Assembly (NCBI GenBank): GCA_016235545.1
Contig: JACRKB010000155.1
Span: 1-55,474 of the forward strand
Direction of reading: 5' to 3'
Source of the DNA: Verrucomicrobiota bacterium
Lineage (GTDB): Bacteria; Verrucomicrobiota; Verrucomicrobiia; Limisphaerales; SXTU01
Length of the DNA: 55,474 nt
Part shown: in pieces, positions 27,471 through 34,177 of the stretch
How the letters are laid out: each line of letters begins with the position of its first letter
How positions within the stretch are numbered: the stretch's first letter is position 1
Notes under the pieces: model-generated
Database searches by the model: none
What the model was told of the DNA's origin: nothing
Seen by the model: only the letters and a program-made list of their open reading frames with translations
Translations under genes and position numbers: made by a program

Positions 27471-27947
27471 ATGCGTATTCCATTGATGCTCGCCCTGACC
27501 GTGGCCGCCACCCTGCTGTCCGGGTGCGGCGGGGTGGAGCGCAAGCTGGGCCGCGGAATGAACAACTCCATGGAGCTTTTCCGGGGCGGTGAGATGCGCC
27601 GCTCCATCGAGCAAGCCGGCCTTTGGGAGGGTTCCGACGCCGCATTCAGCACCGGCCTGGTTCGTGGCATGGGCCGCACCATGGCCCGCACCGCCGTCGG
27701 CTTCAGCGAGGTGCTCACGGCCCCGTTCCCGCCTTACGCCCCGTATTTCTTCCCGGACAAATGGTTCCGTGACCCGAACACCAAGCTCCGAGCAGAGGCG
27801 TTCTCGGTCAACCCGGTCTATCCCGACGCCTACCAGCCGCGTCTCTTCAGCGACACTATTTTCCACACGGACTCGCGCATCGGCTTCTCCGGCGGCGAGG
27901 TCATCCCCATCGTTCCCGGCAGCCGGTTTCGCATTTTCGAGTATTGA
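27471..27947 (+). CDS. Exosortase system-associated lipoprotein, TIGR04073 family
   Basis: 158 residues. The leader MRIPLMLALTVAATLLSGC has a lipobox, so the mature protein probably starts at Cys19. The core matches the TIGR04073 family found in genomes that have an exosortase/PEP-CTERM sorting system: RKLGRGMNNSMELFRGGEMR, then GMGRTMARTAVGFSEVLTAP, and FPPYAPYFFPDKW. The rest (residues 100-158) is rich in aromatic residues and ends in RFRIFEY. No exosortase or PEP-CTERM protein is seen in the window. The function is unknown. An intrinsic terminator directly follows the gene. Confidence 0.85.
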   Translation: MRIPLMLALTVAATLLSGCGGVERKLGRGMNNSMELFRGGEMRRSIEQAGLWEGSDAAFSTGLVRGMGRTMARTAVGFSEVLTAPFPPYAPYFFPDKWFRDPNTKLRAEAFSVNPVYPDAYQPRLFSDTIFHTDSRIGFSGGEVIPIVPGSRFRIFEY

Positions 27948-27965
27948 ACAAGACAGCCTTCCCCC

Positions 27966-28000
27966 GCGCCGGCACTTGAGTGCTGGCGCTTTGTTGTTTT
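27966..28000 (+). terminator. Intrinsic terminator after the TIGR04073 gene
   Basis: Stem GCGCCGGCAC (27966-27975), loop TTGA, stem GTGCTGGCGC (27980-27989), ten base pairs with one G-T, followed by TTTGTTGTTTT. The ispE start codon (TTG, 27999-28001) lies at the end of the T-tract. Confidence 0.8.
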
Positions 28001-28874
28001 GAGCACCGTCGCCCGCCAGTCGCCCGGCAAGGTCAACCTCCTGCTGAACATCCTGCGCAAACGCGAGGATGGCTTCCACGAGCTGGAGACACTCATGCAG
28101 CCCGTGCAGCTCAGCGACCGGCTGGAGGTGGCCAAAGCAGCTGCCGGCCTCACGCTCACCTGCAGCAACGCCGAGCTGCCAGTGGATGGAACCAATCTTG
28201 TCCACAAAGCCGCGGCCGCATTCCTCAGCGCCGCTGGCATCACCGATGGCGTCAAAATCCATCTCGAGAAAATCATCCCCCTCGCCGCCGGCATGGGTGG
28301 TGGCAGCAGCAACGCGGCGCACACGCTCTGCGCGCTAAACGAGCTGTTCGGCCAGCCACTCAGTTCAGCCAAGCTCCATGAACTCGCCGCCGCTCTGGGC
28401 TCCGACGTGCCCTTCTTCCTCCAGTCCCAGCCCGCGCTCGCCTGCGGACGTGGCGAGATCGTGCAGCCCCTCGCACCGTTCCCGGTTCTGCGTGGCGCGC
28501 ACATTTTGTTGATTCATCCCGGCTTCGGCATCTCGACCGGCTGGGCTTACCAGTCCCTCGCCAGATTCCCAGACGCGCTCAATGGCCGGCCCGGTCGCGC
28601 GCAGCAGCTCCTTGGCCTGCTCCAAGGCTCCGACCTCGCTGCCGCCGGACGCGCCTTCTACAACTCCCTCGAGGCCCCCGCTCTGCAGAAACACCCATTG
28701 CTGGCGCTGTATCAGGAATTCCTCCGTGCTGGCGGCGCTCCCGCCGTGCTCATGTCTGGCAGCGGCTCGACGACCTTCGCCATCACGGCCGGCCGCGAAT
28801 CAGCCGAGCGCCTCCGCGAGCGTTTCCAGACCAAGTTCGGCTCCAGCGCATGGACAGCAGTCGTCGCGCTGTGA
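27999..28874 (+). CDS. ispE: 4-diphosphocytidyl-2-C-methyl-D-erythritol kinase
   Basis: 291 residues. IspE phosphorylates CDP-methylerythritol with ATP in the non-mevalonate isoprenoid pathway. GHMP-kinase motifs: SPGKVNLLLNILRKREDGFH at residues 8-27 (motif 1), IIPLAAGMGGGSSNAA near 93-108 (ATP loop), and VLMSGSGSTTFAI near 250-262 (motif 3). The start TTG at 27999 gives MSTVARQSPGKVN, the right distance to motif 1; no ATG or GTG fits. This start codon sits in the T-tract of the preceding terminator, an odd arrangement. The product supports carotenoid/squalene precursors and undecaprenyl phosphate (uppP in this window). Confidence 0.95.
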   Translation: MSTVARQSPGKVNLLLNILRKREDGFHELETLMQPVQLSDRLEVAKAAAGLTLTCSNAELPVDGTNLVHKAAAAFLSAAGITDGVKIHLEKIIPLAAGMGGGSSNAAHTLCALNELFGQPLSSAKLHELAAALGSDVPFFLQSQPALACGRGEIVQPLAPFPVLRGAHILLIHPGFGISTGWAYQSLARFPDALNGRPGRAQQLLGLLQGSDLAAAGRAFYNSLEAPALQKHPLLALYQEFLRAGGAPAVLMSGSGSTTFAITAGRESAERLRERFQTKFGSSAWTAVVAL

Positions 28875-28910
28875 TGTTTCGCTATCCGGGTCAGCCGGCC
28901 CGTCTACTCA

Positions 28911-29081
28911 CTCCGAATGCCGAAGTTCAGCCGCGACAGCGCGCAGAAAACACAAAGGAGTCGAGTCGGGGATGACTTGAGCTGGGACTGTTTCCAACCT
29001 CCTCGCTCTCCTGCCAGAAACTTGGCTTTGCACTCTTTGCTCTCTTTCGCGGCCATTCCATTTCGGAGTCCGGGTTCAATG
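28911..29081. repeat. Hairpin element, family B (copy B1)
   Basis: Starts CTCCGAATGCCGAAGTTCAG and ends CATTTCGGAGTCCGGGTTCA. Inner arms are CAGAAAACACAAAGGAG and TTTGCACTCTTTGCTCTCTT. It aligns over its whole length with copy B5 at 43920-44088, including the loop words TTGAGCTGGGACTGTTTCCA and GAAACTTGGCTTTGC. Confidence 0.75.
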
Positions 29082-29200
29082 CAAAGGCTAGAAGGCGCAA
29101 AGTTGCGCGTTGAGGAAAACTGGGAAGGTCAGCAAACGCGAACGGCTTGGCCCAACTCTGCGTCCCTCTGCGTTCTTTGCACCTCCGCGTTAAGGGGAAC
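29078..29200. repeat. Hairpin element, family B (copy B1b)
   Basis: Left arm AATGCAAAGGCTAGAAGGCG then CAAAGTTGCGCG; right arm CAACTCTGCGTCCCTCTGCG then TTCTTTGCACCTCCGCGTT. It is directly continuous with B1 and followed by B2, giving three elements in a row. Confidence 0.65.
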
Positions 29201-29205
29201 ACAAG

Positions 29206-29390
29206 CTTCAACCTAGATTCCGCAGTTGAAACTCACGCAAAGGGCGCAAAGGGCGCAAAGGAAAAGAGTTTTGAAACCGCGACCTCTCACCCGCTGGGTG
29301 AAGGCTGCCGGTGCCTGCATTTGGAAAAAATGCCCTTCAGCGTTGCGTCCTTCGCGCCCTTTGCGTGAACCAACTGCGGCTTTCAGGCTC
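29206..29390. repeat. Hairpin element, family B (copy B2)
   Basis: The left arm contains the 9-bp unit GGCGCAAAG repeated (ACGCAAAGGGCGCAAAGGGC from 29235). The right arm is GCGTTGCGTCCTTCGCGCCC then TTTGCGTGAACCAACTGCGG. It ends at the stop codon of the twin-NBD ABC gene. Confidence 0.75.
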
Positions 29391-31017
29391 ATCGCGGCAA
29401 GTCCTCTGGCCGGTGCGTGACGACGATCAGGGCTGTGCCGGTGTTTCCCAAGCAGGCCAGGTGCGCTCGCATGAATGCGAGCGACTCCGCATCCAGCCCG
29501 TCCAGCGGCTCATCCAGCAGCAGCACTTGCGGGCGGTGCACGAGTGCGCGGGCCAGCAGCACGCGGCGGCGCTGGCCGTAGGAGAGGTGGAGGAATTGTT
29601 CCCGCGCAAGCCCGGACAGCGAAAGTTGCGCGAGCACCTCATCCACCCGCCGCCATTGCGCGCGCGTGACGTTGTCCAGCAGGCCGATGCTGGCAAACCA
29701 GCCGGAGGCCACGACTTCGCGCGCGGTCAGGGTGTCGCGGTAGGCGGTCTGCAAGTCGGGCCCCACGTAGCCGGCGCGGGCGCGGATTTCCCAGAGCGTG
29801 TGCCGGCGCGTCTCTCCGAAGCGGTGGATCACGCCGCCGAGCGCCGGGTGCAGCTCGCCCAGCAGGAGCTTGAGGAAGGTGCTTTTGCCGCAGCCGTTCG
29901 GGCCGGTGATGGCCCAGTGCTCGCCGGCGCGCATTTCCCAACTGAGGTTTTCCAGGACCGGCTTGCGGTCCAGATACACGCTGACGCCGCGCAGGCGGAA
30001 GAGGAAGGGAGCGGGCAAAGGTGAACTTCCAATGCCCTCCTTCGCTGGAAGTTGAGAGTTGAGAGTTGAGAGTTGAGATCGAACTCCGAAGTTGAGGCTG
30101 AAAGCCTCACACATGATAGCCCGGGGCAACGCCCCGGGTGGCGGCATTGAAGCATCGCCGCCCTGAAGGGGCGGAACATTTTGTGTCGCCCTTTCAGGGC
30201 TATGCCAATCGTGGCCGAGTAACCCGGGGCGTTGCCCCGGGCTGGTTTGTGATGCTCCTTCGGAGCGCCAGCTTCGGAGTTCGGGTCGTGGGCTCGCTCG
30301 TCGTTCCATTTTGCGGTCTCTGCGCCCTTTCGCGGCAATTCTTCCGTCCTCCAGCACCAGCCGCCTGCGCAGCGCGGGCAGCAGCTCATCCTCACGATGC
30401 GTTGCGAGAAGCACGCTGGTCCCGGCCTTGGTGGCGCGTTGCACGGCGGCGAGAAGCGTGGCGCGCATGGCGTCGTCCAGGCCGTCGGTGAATTCGTCCA
30501 GCAGCAGCAGGCGTGGTTTGCCCAGCAGAGCGCGGGCGATGAGCAGGCGGCGGAACTCGCCTTGTGAGAGCGTCTGCACGTCGCGCAGCAGCAGCGGGCC
30601 GAGGCGGAGTTCCTCCGCCAGTTTCCCCGCAGCCGCCTGCTGCTGCGCCGTGAGCCGCCGGTAGAGATAGTCCGTCTGGTGAAAGCCGGTGAGCAGCACA
30701 TCGCGGCCCGTGCGGAGCCATTCGAGGTTCAAATAACGCTCCTGCTGCTCCGGCGAGACAAAGGCGAGGTGTTCGCGCACGTCCACGGCACTGGTGGAGA
30801 GTTCGCCGTCCAAGCCGTAGGTGCGCCGCCCGCCGTCCACGGGATCGGGGTGCAGCTCGCCGGCGATGAGGCGCAGGAAAGTGCTCTTGCCCGAGCCGTT
30901 GGCGCCGAGCACGGCCCAGCTCTCGCCGGGCTGCCAGCGCCAGTGGACGCCGTGAAGGATGCGCCGCCCGGCGAGGGAGACGCTGACGTTGTCGAGATGC
31001 ACCAGGGGCGGAGGCAT
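29389..31017 (-). CDS. ABC ATPase with two nucleotide-binding domains (ModF-like), linker made of repeats
   Basis: 542 residues without membrane helices. NBD1 (about 5-240): Walker A GANGSGKST, signature LSQGEFRRLL, Walker B LLLLDEFTDGLDD. NBD2 (about 340-542): Walker A GPNGCGKST, signature LSYGQRRRVL, Walker B VLLLDEPLDGLDAE. The pair resembles ModF/PhrA-type soluble twin ATPases, whose role is unclear. The unusual part is residues 243-325: this linker is coded by a composite repeat (family F palindromes plus GTTGAGA heptamers) that stays in frame and gives peptide such as RSQLSTLNSQLPAKEG. Both NBDs keep their motifs, so the gene may still be functional. No permease gene is adjacent. Alternative view: two genes fused by the repeat. 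Confidence 0.85.
   Translation of the reverse strand: MPPPLVHLDNVSVSLAGRRILHGVHWRWQPGESWAVLGANGSGKSTFLRLIAGELHPDPVDGGRRTYGLDGELSTSAVDVREHLAFVSPEQQERYLNLEWLRTGRDVLLTGFHQTDYLYRRLTAQQQAAAGKLAEELRLGPLLLRDVQTLSQGEFRRLLIARALLGKPRLLLLDEFTDGLDDAMRATLLAAVQRATKAGTSVLLATHREDELLPALRRRLVLEDGRIAAKGRRDRKMERRASPRPELRSWRSEGASQTSPGQRPGLLGHDWHSPERATQNVPPLQGGDASMPPPGALPRAIMCEAFSLNFGVRSQLSTLNSQLPAKEGIGSSPLPAPFLFRLRGVSVYLDRKPVLENLSWEMRAGEHWAITGPNGCGKSTFLKLLLGELHPALGGVIHRFGETRRHTLWEIRARAGYVGPDLQTAYRDTLTAREVVASGWFASIGLLDNVTRAQWRRVDEVLAQLSLSGLAREQFLHLSYGQRRRVLLARALVHRPQVLLLDEPLDGLDAESLAFMRAHLACLGNTGTALIVVTHRPEDLPR
30048..30077. repeat. Heptamer tract GTTGAGA inside the ABC gene
   Basis: Four consecutive GTTGAGA units (GAAGTTGAGAGTTGAGAGTT onward) in the + strand, read in the coding strand as TCTCAAC, encode SQLSTLNSQL. 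The same unit forms the arms of the element at 13187-13655. Confidence 0.85.
30088..30290. repeat. Palindromic repeat, family F, inside the ABC gene
   Basis: Outer arms GAACTCCGAAG (30090) and CTTCGGAGTTCGGG (30274); middle arms GCCCGGGGCAACGCCCCGGG (30119) and CCCGGGGCGTTGCCCCGGGC (30222), each also a palindrome; inner arms GCCCTGAAGGGGCG and CGCCCTTTCAGGGC around 30160-30200. The whole element is read through in frame by the minus-strand ABC gene. Confidence 0.85.
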
Positions 31018-31028
31018 GGGGGGAAAGT

Positions 31029-31144
31029 AATCAGTGTTCAGTGTTCAGTAAGCAGTTTTCAGTCGGCGGCCAGAAGCCAGAAGCCAGAAGCCGGCACTTG
31101 GCTCCAGTGCTGACCGAACAGTGAACACTGCCTACTGAATACTT
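31029..31144. repeat. Hairpin repeat, family E (TTCAGTG and CCAGAAG heptamers)
   Basis: Left arm TCAGTGTTCAGTGTTCAGTA (from 31030); centre CCAGAAG repeated three times (31071-31093); right arm GAACAGTGAACACTGCCTAC then TGAATACTT. It fills the divergent gap between the twin-NBD ATPase and the MFS gene. Confidence 0.85.
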
Positions 31145-31180
31145 GTCTCCCCCGCCCTCCTGCCTTCCAATGCCCCTCCC

Positions 31181-32548
31181 GTGAGCGCCCCAGCCGCCAA
31201 CGTCCCTGAGCCAGCCCCCTTCCCTCCGGGGCTGCACAACGCCTATTGGTTCGCCACATTCAACGCGCTGTCCTTCCCCATCATCGTTGGCACGCCGATG
31301 ATTCTCTATGCCAAGACGCTGGGCGCGAGCGCCACCGTGCTGGGCATCATCGCGGGCATGACGGCGCTGCTGGTCATCTTCCAAATCCCTGCGGCCAGCC
31401 ACATCAGCCGCGTGGGCTACAAGCGCTTCGTGTATGCGGGCTGGGGGATGCGTGTGCTCTTCATCGGCGCGCTGGCTGTGGTGCCGCTGCTGACGGGAGT
31501 GCTGGATGCCACGGCGCGGCTCTCGCTCGTCCTGCTGGTGCTCTTCGCGTTCAACCTCTCTCGCGGCATTTCGAGCTGCGCATGGCTGCCGTGGATCACC
31601 GCGCTGGTGCCGGAGAGTGTCCGTGGCAAATACCTCACGCGCGACGCGGCGTGCGTGAACCTCGCCAGCTTCGTGGTGATCGTTCTGGCGGCGTTCGCGT
31701 TGGGCGAGCAGCCGGCGGCGTGGCAGTTCACCGCGCTCTTCATCCTCAGCGCGGCGATGGGCGGCACGAGCCTCGTCTTCCTCAAGCGCATCCCCGACGT
31801 GGAGGTGCCGGCGGAGGCGCGGAGCAACAGCAGCGAGCCCGTGCCGTGGCTGGCGATTTCCCAGCACCCGCCGTTTCGGAAATTGCTGTGCGTGAACATT
31901 GCGTGGGCGCTCGCGGTGGGCGGGCTGGGCGCGTTCACCACCGCGTGGCTGAAGACGGAGGCGGGCCTGAGCGAGGGGCACGTGCTGCTGGTGAGTTCGA
32001 CGGCGTTCCTCGGCGGCCTGAGCAGCCTGTGGCTGCTGGGGCCGCGCCTCGACCGCCTGGGCAGCCGGCCCGTGATGATGTTCTGCATGGCGGCCTGGGT
32101 TGTCATCGTGGGCGGCTGGCTGGCGCTGGCGGGCCGCGCGCTGCAGCCGGCAATTCCCATCCTGGCGGCGCTGCTCTTCCTCATGGGCCTGGCCAGCGCG
32201 CTGATCAACATGGCGAACGTGCGCCTGGCAATGGCCATCATCCCGGTGATGGGCCGCGACCATTTCTTCGCGCTGTTCTCGGTCGTGGGCAGCCTGGCGA
32301 TGGGCCTCTCGCCGATTCTGTGGGGCGTGCTGATTGACGCGTTTCGCGGGCTGGACATCGAGTGGCACGGATTTGTGGTCAACCGCTACACCCTTTTCTT
32401 CGGGATGACGGCGCTGGTGTTTGGCGTGACGTTCTGGCTGTGCCAGCGGTTGGAGGAGCCCAAGGCCGCCAGCATGGAGGCGCTGCTGCGCGACATCCTC
32501 ATCGAGTCACCGCAGCGCGTGTGGGTGCGGCTCTGGCCCAAGCCGTGA
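31181..32548 (+). CDS. MFS transporter
   Basis: 455 residues with about twelve membrane helices. The helix 1-2 region (FNALSFPIIVGTPMILYAKT) and the loop SHISRVGYKRFVYAGWGMR, a variant of the GxxxDRxGR/K motif, fit the major facilitator superfamily. A second related loop, GPRLDRLGSRPVMM, lies near residue 285 at the start of the second half. A short soluble tail follows the last helix. The substrate cannot be deduced. The start is GTG at 31181, a few bases after a repeat element. No operon partner is seen; repeat-rich sequence lies on both sides. Confidence 0.88.
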   Translation: MSAPAANVPEPAPFPPGLHNAYWFATFNALSFPIIVGTPMILYAKTLGASATVLGIIAGMTALLVIFQIPAASHISRVGYKRFVYAGWGMRVLFIGALAVVPLLTGVLDATARLSLVLLVLFAFNLSRGISSCAWLPWITALVPESVRGKYLTRDAACVNLASFVVIVLAAFALGEQPAAWQFTALFILSAAMGGTSLVFLKRIPDVEVPAEARSNSSEPVPWLAISQHPPFRKLLCVNIAWALAVGGLGAFTTAWLKTEAGLSEGHVLLVSSTAFLGGLSSLWLLGPRLDRLGSRPVMMFCMAAWVVIVGGWLALAGRALQPAIPILAALLFLMGLASALINMANVRLAMAIIPVMGRDHFFALFSVVGSLAMGLSPILWGVLIDAFRGLDIEWHGFVVNRYTLFFGMTALVFGVTFWLCQRLEEPKAASMEALLRDILIESPQRVWVRLWPKP

Positions 32549-32615
32549 GCGTCCCGCACTTCTGTCCCTTGCCAGCGCCGGGAGACAGAGGGAGCAGGAT
32601 TAGCCAACCATGCAG

Positions 32616-32785
32616 CTGGCTTGAACCACAAAGGCGCAGGGAGGAAAGACTTGGGTTGGGTTACCATGCTGAAGTGCATTCACCTGCGCGGTGAAGTCGG
32701 GAGCGAAACCAGCAAAGCCGGTTTTCTTTGCGGCCCTGCGTCTTTGCGTCTTTGCGTTGAGTTTCAACTGCCGGATTTAGGTTCA
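32616..32785. repeat. Hairpin element, family B (copy B3)
   Basis: Left arm CTTGAACCACAAAGGCGCAG and right arm CCCTGCGTCTTTGCGTCTTT then GCGTTGAGTTTCAACTGCC, with a centre of about 80 bp that is not shared with B1 or B5. Confidence 0.7.
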
Positions 32786-32817
32786 TAGGAATCGTTCCGG
32801 ATTCGCCAACCATGCAA

Positions 32818-32980
32818 TTGAGCCACGGATGGAACACGGATTAAACACGGAACAGCAGGCGACTGTCTTGACGACGCCTGCCGTGTTGACCACCAGCGTT
32901 GGGTGTGCGCGTTCAACTCCTTGGGAGGATGCGTTTTCCTCGCCCCCATCCGTGTTTCATCTGTGTTCCATCCGTGGCTA
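32818..32980 (-). repeat. Dispersed hairpin element, family A (copy A2)
   Basis: 163 bp, inverted relative to A1 (26606-26757). Read on the minus strand it begins TAGCCACGGATGGAACACAG and runs with few differences through GATGAAACACGGATGGGGGC, GAACGCGCACACC, GTCAAGACAGT and CCTGCTGTTCCGTGTTT to the end GGCTCAA. Confidence 0.85.
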
Positions 32981-32985
32981 GGGAA

Positions 32986-33015
32986 TCGTTCCGGATCAGG
33001 ATTGCGAGCAGGAGC
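32986..33015. repeat. Family H fragment
   Basis: AATCGTTCCGGATCAGGATT followed by GCGAGCAGGAG matches the core of the family H repeats at 9570 and 26770. Confidence 0.65.
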
Positions 33016-33074
33016 CAGGCGGCGCCCTGCCCCTTCCCTTGCTTTGCCGGCTGCCGCGCCTAGACTGCGCCCCG

Positions 33075-33761
33075 GTGAAAGTGCCGTCCGAAGTGCCCGT
33101 GATGATTCTGCCGGAAACCACGTTGTTTCCGCAGATGACCCTGCCCTTGCGCATCTTCGAGCCGCGCTACCGGCGGATGCTCGCGGACGTGCTCGATGGC
33201 GGGCGCGTCTTCGCCGTTGCTCTGCGTGACCCCGAGATCAAGGCCGAAACCCCGATGCTCATCGGCTGCCTCGGGCTTGTGAGCACTTCTGTGCAGCAGC
33301 CCGACGGCACAAGCCTGCTCACGCTGCAAGGGCTGGCGCGCGTCGAGTTCCTCGGCCCGGTGCGGCTCAAGCCCTATCGCATCGAGGCCATCCGCGCCCT
33401 CGCCTCGCCGCCGGCAGACGTGCCGCGCACAGACGCGCTCGCAAAGAAGGTCCGCGCCCTCGTGCGCAAGCGCGCGAAACTGGGCTTCGACTTCGAGCTT
33501 CCGATGCCCGCCGACCCCGTGCAGGCCCGGCAGCTCCGGCAGATGCAGGAGCTGGCCAACGCCTCCTTCCAGCAGTTCGGCCGGCAACTGGCCCGCATCA
33601 AGTCTCCCGAGCAGCTTGCCGACCTCGTCGCCAGCACCTTGATCGGCAATCCGCTTGAGCGGCAACTGCTCCTCTCCACGCCGCAGCTCGAGGAGCGGCT
33701 GTCATGTCTCCACCAAATGCTTTTGGCCTCCGAGTCCCACACCAACGATCCCACCCCATGA
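33075..33761 (+). CDS. LON peptidase N-terminal (substrate-binding) domain protein
   Basis: 228 residues. The protein is a stand-alone version of the N-terminal domain of Lon protease, without ATPase or peptidase parts. Typical features are the opening VPVMILPETTLFPQMTLPLR and IFEPRYRRMLADVLDGGRVF, then IGCLGLVSTSVQQPDGTSLL and LQGLARVEFLG in the beta-barrel, and a helical C-terminal half from about residue 105. Such proteins are thought to bind unfolded or specific partners; the target is unknown. GTG 33075 is chosen because it gives the expected distance to the first strand. The stop codon overlaps the ATG of the DUF1844 gene (ATGA), suggesting coupling. Confidence 0.88.
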   Translation: MKVPSEVPVMILPETTLFPQMTLPLRIFEPRYRRMLADVLDGGRVFAVALRDPEIKAETPMLIGCLGLVSTSVQQPDGTSLLTLQGLARVEFLGPVRLKPYRIEAIRALASPPADVPRTDALAKKVRALVRKRAKLGFDFELPMPADPVQARQLRQMQELANASFQQFGRQLARIKSPEQLADLVASTLIGNPLERQLLLSTPQLEERLSCLHQMLLASESHTNDPTP

Positions 33762-34177
33762 CCACGACCTCCGACACACCTGCCAGCCGCGACGAAGCCG
33801 TGGCCACAATCTTCGCCAGCATGGTGATGCAACAGACGCAGATGACGCTCATGCTGCTGGGCCAGATGCCGCACCCCGAGACCGGCGAGGCCATCACGGA
33901 TTTGGAGGGCGCGAAGATGTTCATCGACCAGCTTGAGATGCTGGAGGTGAAGACCAGGGGAAACCTTGGCAAGGAAGAGGAGCAGCTCCTCAAGCAAAGC
34001 CTGGTCGGCACGCGCATGGCGTTCATCGCCTCCATCGAGCAGCAGGAGAAGGCGGCCAGTCCCGCCGCTCCGCCCGCCCCCGCGCCCGTCGCAGACGCAC
34101 CCGCTCCTATGGCGGCGAATGACGTGGCCGCTGCCGCTGACGACGACTCCCGCAAGAAGTTCTCGAAGAAGTATTGA
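33758..34177 (+). CDS. DUF1844 domain-containing protein
   Basis: 139 residues, soluble. Residues 10-85 match DUF1844: AVATIFASMVMQQTQMTLML, LGQMPHPETGEAITDLEGAK and MFIDQLEMLEVKTRGNL, with the pattern of a helical bundle and the conserved LxxAKxxIDxLxxLxxKTxGNLxxxE spacing. The C-terminal 50 residues are Ala/Pro-rich and end in KKFSKKY. The function of the family is unknown. The gene overlaps the LON-domain gene by four bases at its start, and its stop codon overlaps the TTG start of the MsbA-like gene, so three genes form one tight unit. Confidence 0.9.
   Translation: MTTTSDTPASRDEAVATIFASMVMQQTQMTLMLLGQMPHPETGEAITDLEGAKMFIDQLEMLEVKTRGNLGKEEEQLLKQSLVGTRMAFIASIEQQEKAASPAAPPAPAPVADAPAPMAANDVAAAADDDSRKKFSKKY

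Larger units (their letters stand above)
32549..33074. other. Gene-free stretch packed with repeats
   Basis: About 525 bp between the MFS and LON-domain genes. It holds a family B element (32616-32785), the family A copy A2 (32818-32980) and a family H fragment (32986-33015). A 19-bp near-identical direct repeat (17 of 19 bases, GGATTxGCCAACCATGCAx) brackets the B element at 32597-32615 and 32799-32817. Confidence 0.65.

Noticed and set aside
28911-29216. Small open frames inside family B hairpins
   Set aside because: They change with each copy and follow arm sequence; no conserved protein between B1 and B5.
30138-30664. Open + strand frames over the repeat in the ABC gene
   Set aside because: Antisense to the NBD1 coding region and palindromes; no conserved product.
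31031-32368. 445-codon minus-strand frame, Arg/Gln/His-rich
   Set aside because: Antisense to the MFS gene and ends in a hairpin repeat; no domain.
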